Part shown: one piece after another, positions 15,490 through 20,612 of the stretch
How the letters are laid out: the number at the start of each line of letters is the position of its first letter
Numbering within the stretch: position 1 is the first letter of the stretch
Source: Actinobacteria bacterium 13_1_40CM_66_12
GTDB lineage: Bacteria > Chloroflexota > Dormibacteria > Dormibacterales > Dormibacteraceae
Length of the DNA stretch: 20,612 bases
Direction: 5' to 3'
Assembly: GCA_001917895.1 (NCBI GenBank)
Contig: MNEW01000025.1
Location: forward strand, 1-20,612
Notes under the pieces: generated by a model
The model's database searches: none
What the model was told of the DNA's origin: nothing
The model's input: only the letters and a program-made list of their open reading frames with translations
Program-made: the position numbers and the translations under genes

Positions 15490-17019
15490 ATGCTCAAGCG
15501 ATCGCCGGCCGCAGCGGGGTTTGCCATGGTCGCTCTGCTCGCCATGGCCACATGCACCTCCAGCGCGGCGACGAGCACCAACGCCGTTCTCATCATTGAC
15601 AAGTCGTTCGACCTCACGTCGGCAGATCCGCATCGCGATGCCAGCGAGACGGGCGCACTGATCGCAAAGGCTCTCTACAGCACGCTGCTCACATTCGAGG
15701 GTGGCGACCAGTCCACACCGGTTCCATGGGTCGCCGCTTCGTATACCTCCTCAGAAGACGCGAGGACCTTCACGTTCAAGCTGCGCCATGATGTCGTGTT
15801 CTCCGACCGCAGCCAGCTCACGTCAGCAGACGTCCTGTATTCGCTCGCGCGCGTTGTCAAGATGAAAGGCGGGCCGTCCGCACTCCTCTCCGGAGTGAAC
15901 GCCTCAGCGCCCGATGCCTACACGGTCGTGCTCACATCCAGCGACCCGAACCCTGGCTTGCCATCGGTTCTCACGACGCCGGAACTTGCGATCGTCAACG
16001 CCATCGCGATGAATGGCAAAGCCGACGGCTTCCTCGACGGCGCCTCTGCCGGCAGCGGGCCGTACGTTCTCGAGTCTTTCAGCACGTTCTCGGACATCGA
16101 GCTCGTCGCCAACTCTCGGTACTGGGGACCGAAGCCCTTCTACCGCAAGGTCGTCGTCCGCAACATGGACCCGCGAACGCAGCTCGCTTATATCGGCGCG
16201 GGCAAGGACGAGATTCCGCTCGACCTCTCACCGATCCAGGCGGCAACGCTGAGCTCTGTTCACGTCAGCGCCAGAGCTGGTCCAGACATCGTTTTCCTGT
16301 TCGCCAACAACAACCCACTCGTCTCACCTGTGACTGCCGACAAGCACTTCCAGAATGCCGTTCGGTACGCGGTGGACTACAGATCGATCGTCGGGCTGAT
16401 GGGCGCGGGCGCGGTGCAGGCCCGAGGCATCATCCCGAGCTCGAGGCTCGGAGCCATGCCGGCCTGGTTCGCTCCGCGGCAGGACATCCAGTACGCGAAA
16501 AGCGAGCTCGCAGCCTCGGGGATCAAGGATCCGGCCGTGAGCCTGGGCTATGCAGCCGACCTGACCGTCAGCGGGGTTCCGATCAGCTCGATCGCCAGCA
16601 TGGTGGCGGCTGAGCTCGGGATCGTCGGCATCAAGGTCAAGCTGGCGGAGGGTCCTTCGGCCGCCGCGATGGCCGATTACGCCTCCGGCAGCGAGCAGAT
16701 GGGCCTGTGGAGGCAGCCGTGCGGCGTCGCCGCTTTCAATTCGTACCTGAGCTTCTTGCCTGGCGGCCTGATCGGCTTGCGGGCCGGATGGCCGGCAGGT
16801 TCCGACCCATCTCTCGAGAGCCTGGGCATTCAAGCCAGCACCACCGCAGACCCGGGCACGCGCGCGCAGCTGCTGCAGCAGATGCAGGGGCAGCTCAACG
16901 AGGAAGGGCCGTTCTTTCCTCTGCTGCAGCCGGGGCGGGTGATAGTCGCGACCGGTGGGGGCGCCGGCCTCGACTACAACCCGGGCTGGACCCTGGACCT
17001 GGCGACGGTTACTGGTTAG
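15490..17019 (+). CDS. ABC transporter solute-binding protein, family 5 (peptide/nickel type)
   Basis: Encodes 509 residues of the extracellular solute-binding family 5. A hydrophobic signal at residues 8-22 ends in LLAMATCTSS; Cys21 could be lipidated, but Thr at -1 and Met at -3 depart from the usual lipobox. Family features are SADPHRDASETGALIAKALY near the mature N-terminus, VPWVAASYTSSEDARTFTFK, LRHDVVFSDRSQLTSADVLY, GSGPYVLESF, NSRYWGPKPFY and the C-terminal half repeat around AVRYAVDYRSIVGLM. Typical ligands are oligopeptides, dipeptides, nickel or glycosides; which one cannot be told. No permease or ATPase gene is adjacent, so it is an orphan binding protein within this window. The last 11 bases overlap the convergent gene at 17009. 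Confidence 0.88.
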   Translation: MLKRSPAAAGFAMVALLAMATCTSSAATSTNAVLIIDKSFDLTSADPHRDASETGALIAKALYSTLLTFEGGDQSTPVPWVAASYTSSEDARTFTFKLRHDVVFSDRSQLTSADVLYSLARVVKMKGGPSALLSGVNASAPDAYTVVLTSSDPNPGLPSVLTTPELAIVNAIAMNGKADGFLDGASAGSGPYVLESFSTFSDIELVANSRYWGPKPFYRKVVVRNMDPRTQLAYIGAGKDEIPLDLSPIQAATLSSVHVSARAGPDIVFLFANNNPLVSPVTADKHFQNAVRYAVDYRSIVGLMGAGAVQARGIIPSSRLGAMPAWFAPRQDIQYAKSELAASGIKDPAVSLGYAADLTVSGVPISSIASMVAAELGIVGIKVKLAEGPSAAAMADYASGSEQMGLWRQPCGVAAFNSYLSFLPGGLIGLRAGWPAGSDPSLESLGIQASTTADPGTRAQLLQQMQGQLNEEGPFFPLLQPGRVIVATGGGAGLDYNPGWTLDLATVTG

Positions 17020-17368
17020 CCGCGGGCGTCGCCGTCGCCCTGGCATTCTCGGCCGCCTCCTGGGCCGCCGACTCGCCGGTCTCGTGCGCCGAGGTCTCGT
17101 TGGACGCGCCTCCCGGTCCGCCGGGACCGCCCGGATGGAACGTGCCGTTGTTCTCAGCGGTCTCCCGCGCGGTCGACTCGGTCGCCTCGTGCGCCGCATC
17201 CTCGTTGGGCTTGAATACCCCCGGGCTGGGGGTCGGCGAAGCGGCCGCCAGGAAATTGGTGGGGACGCCCCTGCCGGCGGCCGACGCCGCCACGACAGCG
17301 ACGAGAACCATGGCCGCCGCGATGGCGGATGCGATCAGCAACGTATGGGCTCTGCTCATACCACGCAT
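17009..17368 (-). CDS. Small secreted or anchored protein with acidic repeats, unknown function
   Basis: Encodes 119 residues from ATG 17368, or 116 from ATG 17359. An N-terminal hydrophobic segment (about 8-30, ending VVAASAAG) looks like a signal peptide with a possible AxA cleavage site or an uncleaved anchor. The rest is low-complexity Ala/Glu/Thr-rich sequence with two 15-residue repeats, AHEATESTARETAEN (59-73) and AHETGESAAQEAAEN (94-108), identical at 10 of 15 positions. They flank a Gly-Pro hinge GGPGGPGG (80-87). There are no cysteines. I do not recognise a family. The stop lies inside the 3' end of the solute-binding protein gene (11-base overlap). The signal, repeats and continuous frame argue for a real gene. 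Confidence 0.65.
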   Translation of the reverse strand: MRGMSRAHTLLIASAIAAAMVLVAVVAASAAGRGVPTNFLAAASPTPSPGVFKPNEDAAHEATESTARETAENNGTFHPGGPGGPGGASNETSAHETGESAAQEAAENARATATPAANQ

Positions 17369-17417
17369 GTTCCAGCGCCAACCTCAAAGGAGGCTTGGAA
17401 TCGGGTGAGACTTTTGG

Positions 17418-17690
17418 CTAGATCGAGAACTCCAGGCAGCGCACCCCGGACATGTCGATCCAGTACTTGCCGCGACCCTGCACGATCTTCATCTGCACGT
17501 GGTCGCACGAAGGGCACCGCACCACGGCGCCCGGCGCGTTGAGATAAACCACGACCTCGCCCACCACATGCACCCTGCCGCAGTTTGCGCACGTGCCCTC
17601 CGCGGTGGTCATCTCCATGCTGAAGATCTCGCGCAGAAGGCCGGCGATCGCGTTGCCGTCGAGCTTCATATCGGATTGCTGCGCGGTCAC
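17418..17690 (-). CDS. Zinc-ribbon protein, DUF6510-like
   Basis: Encodes 90 residues. Two CxxC pairs, TCANCG (Cys34, Cys37) and RCPSCD (Cys59, Cys62), form a probable rubredoxin- or zinc-ribbon-type metal site, with an extra Cys85 in GVRCLEF. An N-terminal helix DGNAIAGLLREIFSMEMT precedes it. The pattern matches what I recall of DUF6510, a small family found next to FAD reductases and sulfite-oxidase-like enzymes, which is its position here. GTG 17690 is chosen because AGGAGG lies 6-7 nt upstream and the preceding stop is 2 bases away; the longer ORF to 17831 overlaps the reductase. A regulatory, assembly or electron-carrier role are all possible. Confidence 0.82.
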   Translation of the reverse strand: MTAQQSDMKLDGNAIAGLLREIFSMEMTTAEGTCANCGRVHVVGEVVVYLNAPGAVVRCPSCDHVQMKIVQGRGKYWIDMSGVRCLEFSI

Positions 17691-17692
17691 GC

Positions 17693-18445
17693 TCAACCTC
17701 CTGTTGCTCCAAACCGTTCGGTCTTGACGGACGCGGGGTCGAATCCCATCTCCACGAGAAGGCTCGCCGCGTTTTCCACCATGGGCGTTGGCCCGCAGAC
17801 GTAGACGATAGGCGCCTGTGCCTTCGGCCACGCGACCTCGGCGAGCATGGCGCTATCGAGCCGCCGCGCGTACCCGGTCCAACCCGCCGGCTGCATCCGG
17901 GTCAGCGTATGGGCGACCGTCAGGCCGTCCCCGGCGGAGGCAAGTCGATCGAGCTCCGCCCTGTAGATGATGTCCTCGTAGGATCGCGAAGAGTAGAGGA
18001 GCCTGGTCGGCGTCTTGAGATGGTTGGCCGCACGGTGACGGATCATCGCCATCAAAGGGACGACGCCTGAGCCTCCGGCGACCAGCAGGACAGGGCGCTC
18101 GTCGTCCCCTCTCCATACGAAGTAGCCTCCGATCGGCCCGCGGAGCTCCACCTTGTCGCCCGTGCGCACCTCGCCCACGAGGTATGGCGACACCTCGCCG
18201 TCGTCGAGTCTCTCCACGGTGATCGCCAGCCGCGAATCCTCCGGCGGCGAGGCGATGGAGTAGCTGCGCTGCGCCTGGTAGCCGTCGTCGGCGGTGAGGC
18301 GCACGTCTACGTGCTGGCCGGCCAGGTGACCGGTCCAGCCGGGCACGTCGAGGATGAGGCTCGCCACCTTTGGGGTTTCCTGGACCAGCTCGGCGACTGT
18401 GCCGAACTGCCAGATCAGTCGCCCCAGTACCGCTGTTCGCGCCAT
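17693..18445 (-). CDS. FAD-binding ferredoxin-reductase-type oxidoreductase
   Basis: Encodes 250 residues of the ferredoxin-NADP reductase superfamily. The FAD-binding barrel occupies about residues 12-112, with the flavin motif RSYSIAS (60-66) and GGYFVW. The NAD(P)H domain has GGSGVVPLMAM (124-134), the ribose contact SSRSYEDIIY (152-161) and CGPTPMVE (217-224). There is no C-terminal 2Fe-2S domain, so electrons pass from NAD(P)H through FAD to a separate partner, most likely the adjacent molybdoenzyme. ATG 18445 overlaps the upstream gene by 31 bases without a good ribosome-binding site; a start nearer residue 15 cannot be excluded. The ORF extending to 18784 is a frame overlap with the molybdoenzyme and is discarded. 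Confidence 0.9.
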   Translation of the reverse strand: MARTAVLGRLIWQFGTVAELVQETPKVASLILDVPGWTGHLAGQHVDVRLTADDGYQAQRSYSIASPPEDSRLAITVERLDDGEVSPYLVGEVRTGDKVELRGPIGGYFVWRGDDERPVLLVAGGSGVVPLMAMIRHRAANHLKTPTRLLYSSRSYEDIIYRAELDRLASAGDGLTVAHTLTRMQPAGWTGYARRLDSAMLAEVAWPKAQAPIVYVCGPTPMVENAASLLVEMGFDPASVKTERFGATGG

Positions 18446-19020
18446 GGATCGCCGTAGTTGTGGTAGCCGTTCGTCTCCCAGAAGCCGGGATGATCCTCGT
18501 TGACCAACCGCAGGCCGCGGATCCATTTGGCGCTCTTCCAGAAGTAGAGGTGTGGCACGAGCATGCGCGCCGGGCCGCCATGCTCGGGATGAAGCGGCTG
18601 GCCGTCGAACTCGAACGCGACCCAGGCTTTGCCCCCGGTGACGTCGTCGAGCGGAAGGTTGGTCGTGTAGCCGCCGTAGGAGAACTCGATGACGAATTCG
18701 GCCGCGGTGTCCACGCCCTCCATCAGGGTGTCGACGGACACGCCCGTCCATCCGGTGTCGAACTTCGACCACTTCGTGACGCAATGGATGTCCTTGGTCA
18801 CCTGCTCGGTCGGCAGCTTGCGAAACTCATCCCACGTCCAGCTCCTGGGTTTGTCGATCTCGCCCTCGATGACGAAGCTCCACTCCGCGACTGGGATGCG
18901 CGGCGTCGGCCCGGCCGACAACACCGGGAAGTCGTTGACGACGTACTGCCCCGGTGGCAGTCGCGAGCTGCTGGCCGTGTCCCGCCTCTTGCCGCGAAAT
19001 CCGCGCGATATGAAGGACAT
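18415..19020 (-). CDS. Sulfite-oxidase-like molybdopterin-dependent oxidoreductase
   Basis: Encodes 201 residues of the oxidoreductase molybdopterin-binding domain shared by sulfite oxidase and MsrP/YedY. Key features are the N-terminal FVIEGEIDKPRSWTWDEFRK, the molybdenum-ligand Cys80 in KDIHCVTKWSKFD, GVSVDTLM, and HPEHGGPARMLVPHLYFWKSAKWIRGL, which lines the cofactor pocket. No signal peptide or twin-arginine motif is seen, so the protein is predicted to be cytosolic, unlike MsrP. It lacks the dimerisation domain of full sulfite oxidases. The start is well supported: AGGAGGAA lies about 6 nt before ATG 19020. It heads the operon with the FAD reductase and zinc-ribbon protein, which suggests NAD(P)H-linked turnover of an unknown substrate. 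Confidence 0.92.
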   Translation of the reverse strand: MSFISRGFRGKRRDTASSSRLPPGQYVVNDFPVLSAGPTPRIPVAEWSFVIEGEIDKPRSWTWDEFRKLPTEQVTKDIHCVTKWSKFDTGWTGVSVDTLMEGVDTAAEFVIEFSYGGYTTNLPLDDVTGGKAWVAFEFDGQPLHPEHGGPARMLVPHLYFWKSAKWIRGLRLVNEDHPGFWETNGYHNYGDPWREQRYWGD

Positions 19021-19088
19021 CGACGGTTCCTCCTAACTCCCCACCGCAACCGCCTGCAAAACGGAAGCCTACCCCATGGCCGCCATCG

Positions 19089-19556
19089 TCAGACGAACTC
19101 GAGCTCGGTGGTGATGTCGATGCACCCGCCGATGCTCTTGGCGACCGGGCAGCGGCTGGCATGGAAGGTATGCGAGCGCTCGGCCGCCTCGCGTTTGTCC
19201 TCGGGGCAGCCGGCGAGGTGATAGCGGACGTGGATGCTCTTGATGACGAGCACCTTGTCCTCGAGGACCACGACGCCCTCGGCGTCTGATGTCAACTTAC
19301 CCTCGCTCGCGTCGATCCCGCGCGCCTCCAGCGCGCCACCCAGGGTGCCCGTGAGTCAACCGGCGGCCGCGGCGACGACATAGTCGAGCGTGGTGGCGTG
19401 GTCGGGGTACTGCCCGGGTGCAGTGCCGTAATGCTCGCGTACCTCGTCGTGGGTCCCGAACATCACGGGTTCGGGCTCAATCGGGAGGTAGGCGCTGCGG
19501 ACCGGCCCACGCTCGCGGACTATCCTCACCTTCGAGACGTACTTCGGCGCATCCAC
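19089..19556 (-). CDS. OsmC-family peroxidase-like protein with in-frame TGA; candidate selenoprotein (Sec67)
   Basis: Read through the TGA at 19358-19356, the frame gives 155 residues, a normal OsmC/Ohr length. Residues 1-66 end HATTLDYVVAAAAG; codon 67 is TGA; then LTGTLGGALEARGID continues the long central helix. The tail has VRYHLAGCPEDK and FHASRCPVAKSIGG. OsmC/Ohr enzymes reduce organic hydroperoxides using a peroxidatic Cys at the start of that central helix and a second Cys about 60-70 residues later; here these map to the TGA and Cys136 (CP motif). No other stop or frameshift occurs, and a SECIS-like hairpin follows. Selenocysteine is therefore the favoured reading, with a point nonsense mutation or sequencing error as the alternative. 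GTG 19556 is chosen from the TAATCT box 7 nt upstream. Sec machinery is not in the window. Confidence 0.7.
19320..19336 (-). promoter_or_regulatory. Candidate bacterial SECIS hairpin
   Basis: On the minus strand GCGCGC (19336-19331) pairs perfectly with GCGCGC (19325-19320) around the loop UGGAG. The stem begins 19 nt and the loop 25 nt after the TGA. As I recall the bacterial SECIS model, the apical loop lies roughly 16-37 nt from UGA and has a G in its first two positions; both conditions hold. Chance hairpins are common in GC-rich DNA, so conservation would be needed to confirm it. Confidence 0.55.
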
Positions 19557-19569
19557 CTTGACCAGATTA
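19557..19569 (-). promoter_or_regulatory. Putative leaderless promoter -10 box for the OsmC gene
   Basis: TAATCT on the minus strand (19569-19564) is followed by 7 nt and then GTG 19556. This is the same TANNNT-N7-start arrangement as the VOC gene. No ribosome-binding site and no clear -35 box are present. Confidence 0.45.
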
Positions 19570-19616
19570 GTACCGGGTGCCCACGAAGGACACTTGCGGC
19601 TTAGGCTTGTGCGGTC

Positions 19617-20198
19617 ATGGACCCGGTGCCCACCACGCAGGCAGCCGGCCAGATCTCCGCCGACGGCCAGTTCCGCTGGGACGGCCAGCAATGGGTGCCG
19701 CTCGCCTCCAACTACCGCGAGCCGACCCCCTGGACCCGGCCCATGCAGCTCATCACGGCGGCGCTGTTCGCCATCTCGGCCATCTCAGGCGTCGTCACCA
19801 CGATCGCATTCGTCAACCACGATTCGGTCTTGCGCGCAATTCATGCGCAGGGCACCCAGGTCCCCGCGGGCACGGACATCGATACGGTCGTCAACGTCAC
19901 GATCGGGATCACATACGGCGTCGCGATCTTCTTCTCGCTTCTGTATCTGGTCGCAGCGCTCGGCAGCTACCTGGGGTGGCGATGGATGTTCTGGGCCGCG
20001 CTTGTTCTGTACGGATTGAGCGGGATCACGGTCTTCACCAACATCGGATCGTTTGCCAACCCCGACCGCTCACCAATCCCGGTGACAGGCCTGATCGTCA
20101 GCGAGCTGTTCGCGGTGTTGGGGCTGGCGATGTTCGTGTGGATGCTGATCGCCGCGATCAGGTACGGACCCTGGGCGATGAAAAAGCCCGGCCGCTAG
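19617..20198 (+). CDS. Four-helix membrane protein with N-terminal WDG..W motif, unknown function
   Basis: Encodes 193 residues. The cytosolic N-terminus contains SADGQFRWDGQQWVPL (about 14-29), a short tryptophan motif like that of DUF2510-type and related actinobacterial-style membrane proteins. Four hydrophobic segments follow at about 42-65, 96-119, 123-143 and 158-181. The tail YGPWAMKKPGR is basic, placing the C-terminus inside. No catalytic residues are evident and no family is assigned. ATG 19617 has no ribosome-binding site. It is divergent from the OsmC gene with 60 bases between the starts, which must contain both promoters. Confidence 0.75.
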   Translation: MDPVPTTQAAGQISADGQFRWDGQQWVPLASNYREPTPWTRPMQLITAALFAISAISGVVTTIAFVNHDSVLRAIHAQGTQVPAGTDIDTVVNVTIGITYGVAIFFSLLYLVAALGSYLGWRWMFWAALVLYGLSGITVFTNIGSFANPDRSPIPVTGLIVSELFAVLGLAMFVWMLIAAIRYGPWAMKKPGR

Positions 20199-20204
20199 CC
20201 GGTC

Positions 20205-20540
20205 TCAGTCGTAGAGGAGAGCGCCCCACTGCTCGCCGCTGAGCGCCAAGTCGAGCCGTTTGAACGGCCCCAGCCCGCGGACGGTGAGCCCGAACCTGGA
20301 CGGTAGGCGGCGAGCCGCACGCCGGTCGACCAGCAGCCTGGTGCCATCGGCGAGCACGGCGGTGACGAAGTCGCGCCGGTCGTCCTTGCGCGAATGCCGG
20401 CGGACGCTCACTGAGCACAGCTTGCCGCCCCCACAGCACCGCTTGACGTCGAACGCGACCACCCGAGGCGCCTCGCTGGCGTGCGAGCGCATCCACTCCT
20501 GCGCGCGCCAATCCGCTTCCACGCGGAACGCCCCGATCAC
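20205..20540 (-). CDS. Small basic protein with CCxxxxxC motif, unknown function
   Basis: Encodes 111 residues from GTG 20540. The centre has DVKRCCGGGKLCSVSVR, with Cys35, Cys36 and Cys42 in a strand-turn-strand setting that could bind a metal or Fe-S cluster. It is followed by the Arg-rich SRKDDRRDF and VDRRAARRLPSRFG, and the tail is LSGEQWGALLYD. No signal or membrane segment is seen. I do not recognise the family, although Cys-Cys-Gly motifs of this kind occur in small Fe-S related proteins. The frame stays open upstream to the window edge without a better start codon. Its start either overlaps the stop of an upstream gene (GTGA) or follows a CATAAT box; the two readings are discussed with those entries. 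Confidence 0.65.
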   Translation of the reverse strand: MIGAFRVEADWRAQEWMRSHASEAPRVVAFDVKRCCGGGKLCSVSVRRHSRKDDRRDFVTAVLADGTRLLVDRRAARRLPSRFGLTVRGLGPFKRLDLALSGEQWGALLYD

Positions 20541-20611
20541 ACCGACATTATGCCCGCGCCCCGGGCTGGAGACGGCGACTTGAGCGCATCGCGCACGACC
20601 GCGGCTAGGGC
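20537..20611 (-). CDS. Possible C-terminal end of a gene entering from the right edge
   Basis: A minus-strand frame reads ALAAVVRDALKSPSPARG and then AGIMSV before a TGA that overlaps the GTG start of the Cys-motif protein gene (GTGA). Codon third positions are mostly G or C, as in real genes here. Only 24 residues are visible and the plus strand is also open from ATG 20550, so the call is weak. Confidence 0.35.
   Translation of the reverse strand, partial: ALAAVVRDALKSPSPARGAGIMSV
20547..20552 (-). promoter_or_regulatory. Possible -10 box for the Cys-motif protein gene
   Basis: CATAAT on the minus strand lies 6 nt before GTG 20540, as in the other leaderless-looking starts of this window. 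If the upstream reading frame is a real gene with a GTGA overlap, this box would be internal and less likely to matter. Confidence 0.3.
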
Positions 20612-20612
20612 C

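Noticed and set aside
17691..17831. N-terminal extension of the DUF6510-like protein
   Set aside because: It overlaps the reductase coding region and has no homologous character; GTG 17690 has an AGGAGG upstream.
18446..18784. N-terminal extension of the FAD reductase
   Set aside because: It lies in an alternative frame of the molybdoenzyme gene, is Arg-rich without domain signal, and the FAD barrel starts after residue 10 of the shorter form.
19089..19295. Separate short ORF for the C-terminal part of the OsmC protein, starting at an internal TTG
   Set aside because: It is in the same frame as the N-terminal part, and the bases between encode family-like sequence up to the TGA. Two separate half-proteins are less likely than read-through or a single disrupted gene.
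20550..20612. Plus-strand ORF from ATG 20550 running off the right edge
   Set aside because: Only 21 codons are visible, with no ribosome-binding site; the opposing minus-strand frame is equally open, so neither can be fixed from this window.
1..20612. tRNA (including Sec tRNA), rRNA, CRISPR arrays, insertion sequences, attachment sites
   Set aside because: No cloverleaf, spaced direct-repeat series, transposase motif or terminal inverted repeat was found by eye on either strand.

Overview
The window is GC-rich, densely packed DNA from a free-living bacterium. Intergenic gaps are mostly under 140 bp, GTG and TTG starts are common, and several genes lack a Shine-Dalgarno sequence but carry a TANNNT box 6-7 nt before the start codon. 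Gene content (PEP carboxylase, HD-GYP, LuxR-type ATPase regulator, sulfite-oxidase-like operon, OsmC) fits a soil Terrabacteria lineage such as Chloroflexota, Dormibacterota or Actinomycetota. The phylum is an inference from style, not from a marker gene. No rRNA, tRNA, CRISPR, insertion sequence or phage gene was seen, and no stretch over 300 bp lacks a gene.

Layout. 1-2225: PEP carboxylase, 5' end outside the window. 2239-5228 (minus): VOC protein, HD-GYP phosphodiesterase, a small membrane protein, a histidine-rich polytopic membrane protein and a small helical protein; the last two overlap by one base (TGATG). 5257-8001 (plus): LuxR-family ATPase regulator. 7998-10272 (minus): thiamine salvage unit, with a TPP riboswitch, a CytX-like transporter and ThiD. 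10275-11186 (minus): CPBP membrane protease. 11325-13968 (plus): class III aminotransferase, small membrane protein and threonine/serine dehydratase-like enzyme, the last two overlapping. 13976-15418 (minus): 6-phosphogluconate dehydrogenase. 15490-17019 (plus): family 5 solute-binding protein. 17009-17368 (minus): small secreted repeat protein. 17418-19020 (minus): three-gene redox operon (sulfite-oxidase-like molybdoenzyme, FAD reductase, zinc-ribbon DUF6510-like protein). 19089-19556 (minus): OsmC-family protein interrupted by an in-frame TGA. 19617-20198 (plus): four-helix membrane protein. 20205-20540 (minus): small Cys-motif protein.

The most notable element is the OsmC gene. Its only interruption is a TGA at codon 67, at the place where the OsmC/Ohr family carries its peroxidatic cysteine. 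The reading frame resumes at once with family-like sequence and keeps a later CP motif that could hold the second cysteine. Nineteen bases after the TGA is a perfect 6-bp hairpin with a UGGAG loop, which fits the general form of a bacterial SECIS element. The simplest reading is a selenocysteine-containing OsmC peroxidase; a nonsense mutation or a sequencing error is the main alternative.

How the genes work together: the riboswitch-CytX-ThiD unit takes up and phosphorylates the pyrimidine moiety of thiamine under TPP feedback. The molybdoenzyme, reductase and zinc-ribbon genes look like one electron-transfer unit and lie beside the OsmC peroxidase, so 17.4-19.6 kb may be a redox or oxidative-stress neighbourhood. 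PEP carboxylase and 6-phosphogluconate dehydrogenase are ordinary central-carbon enzymes.
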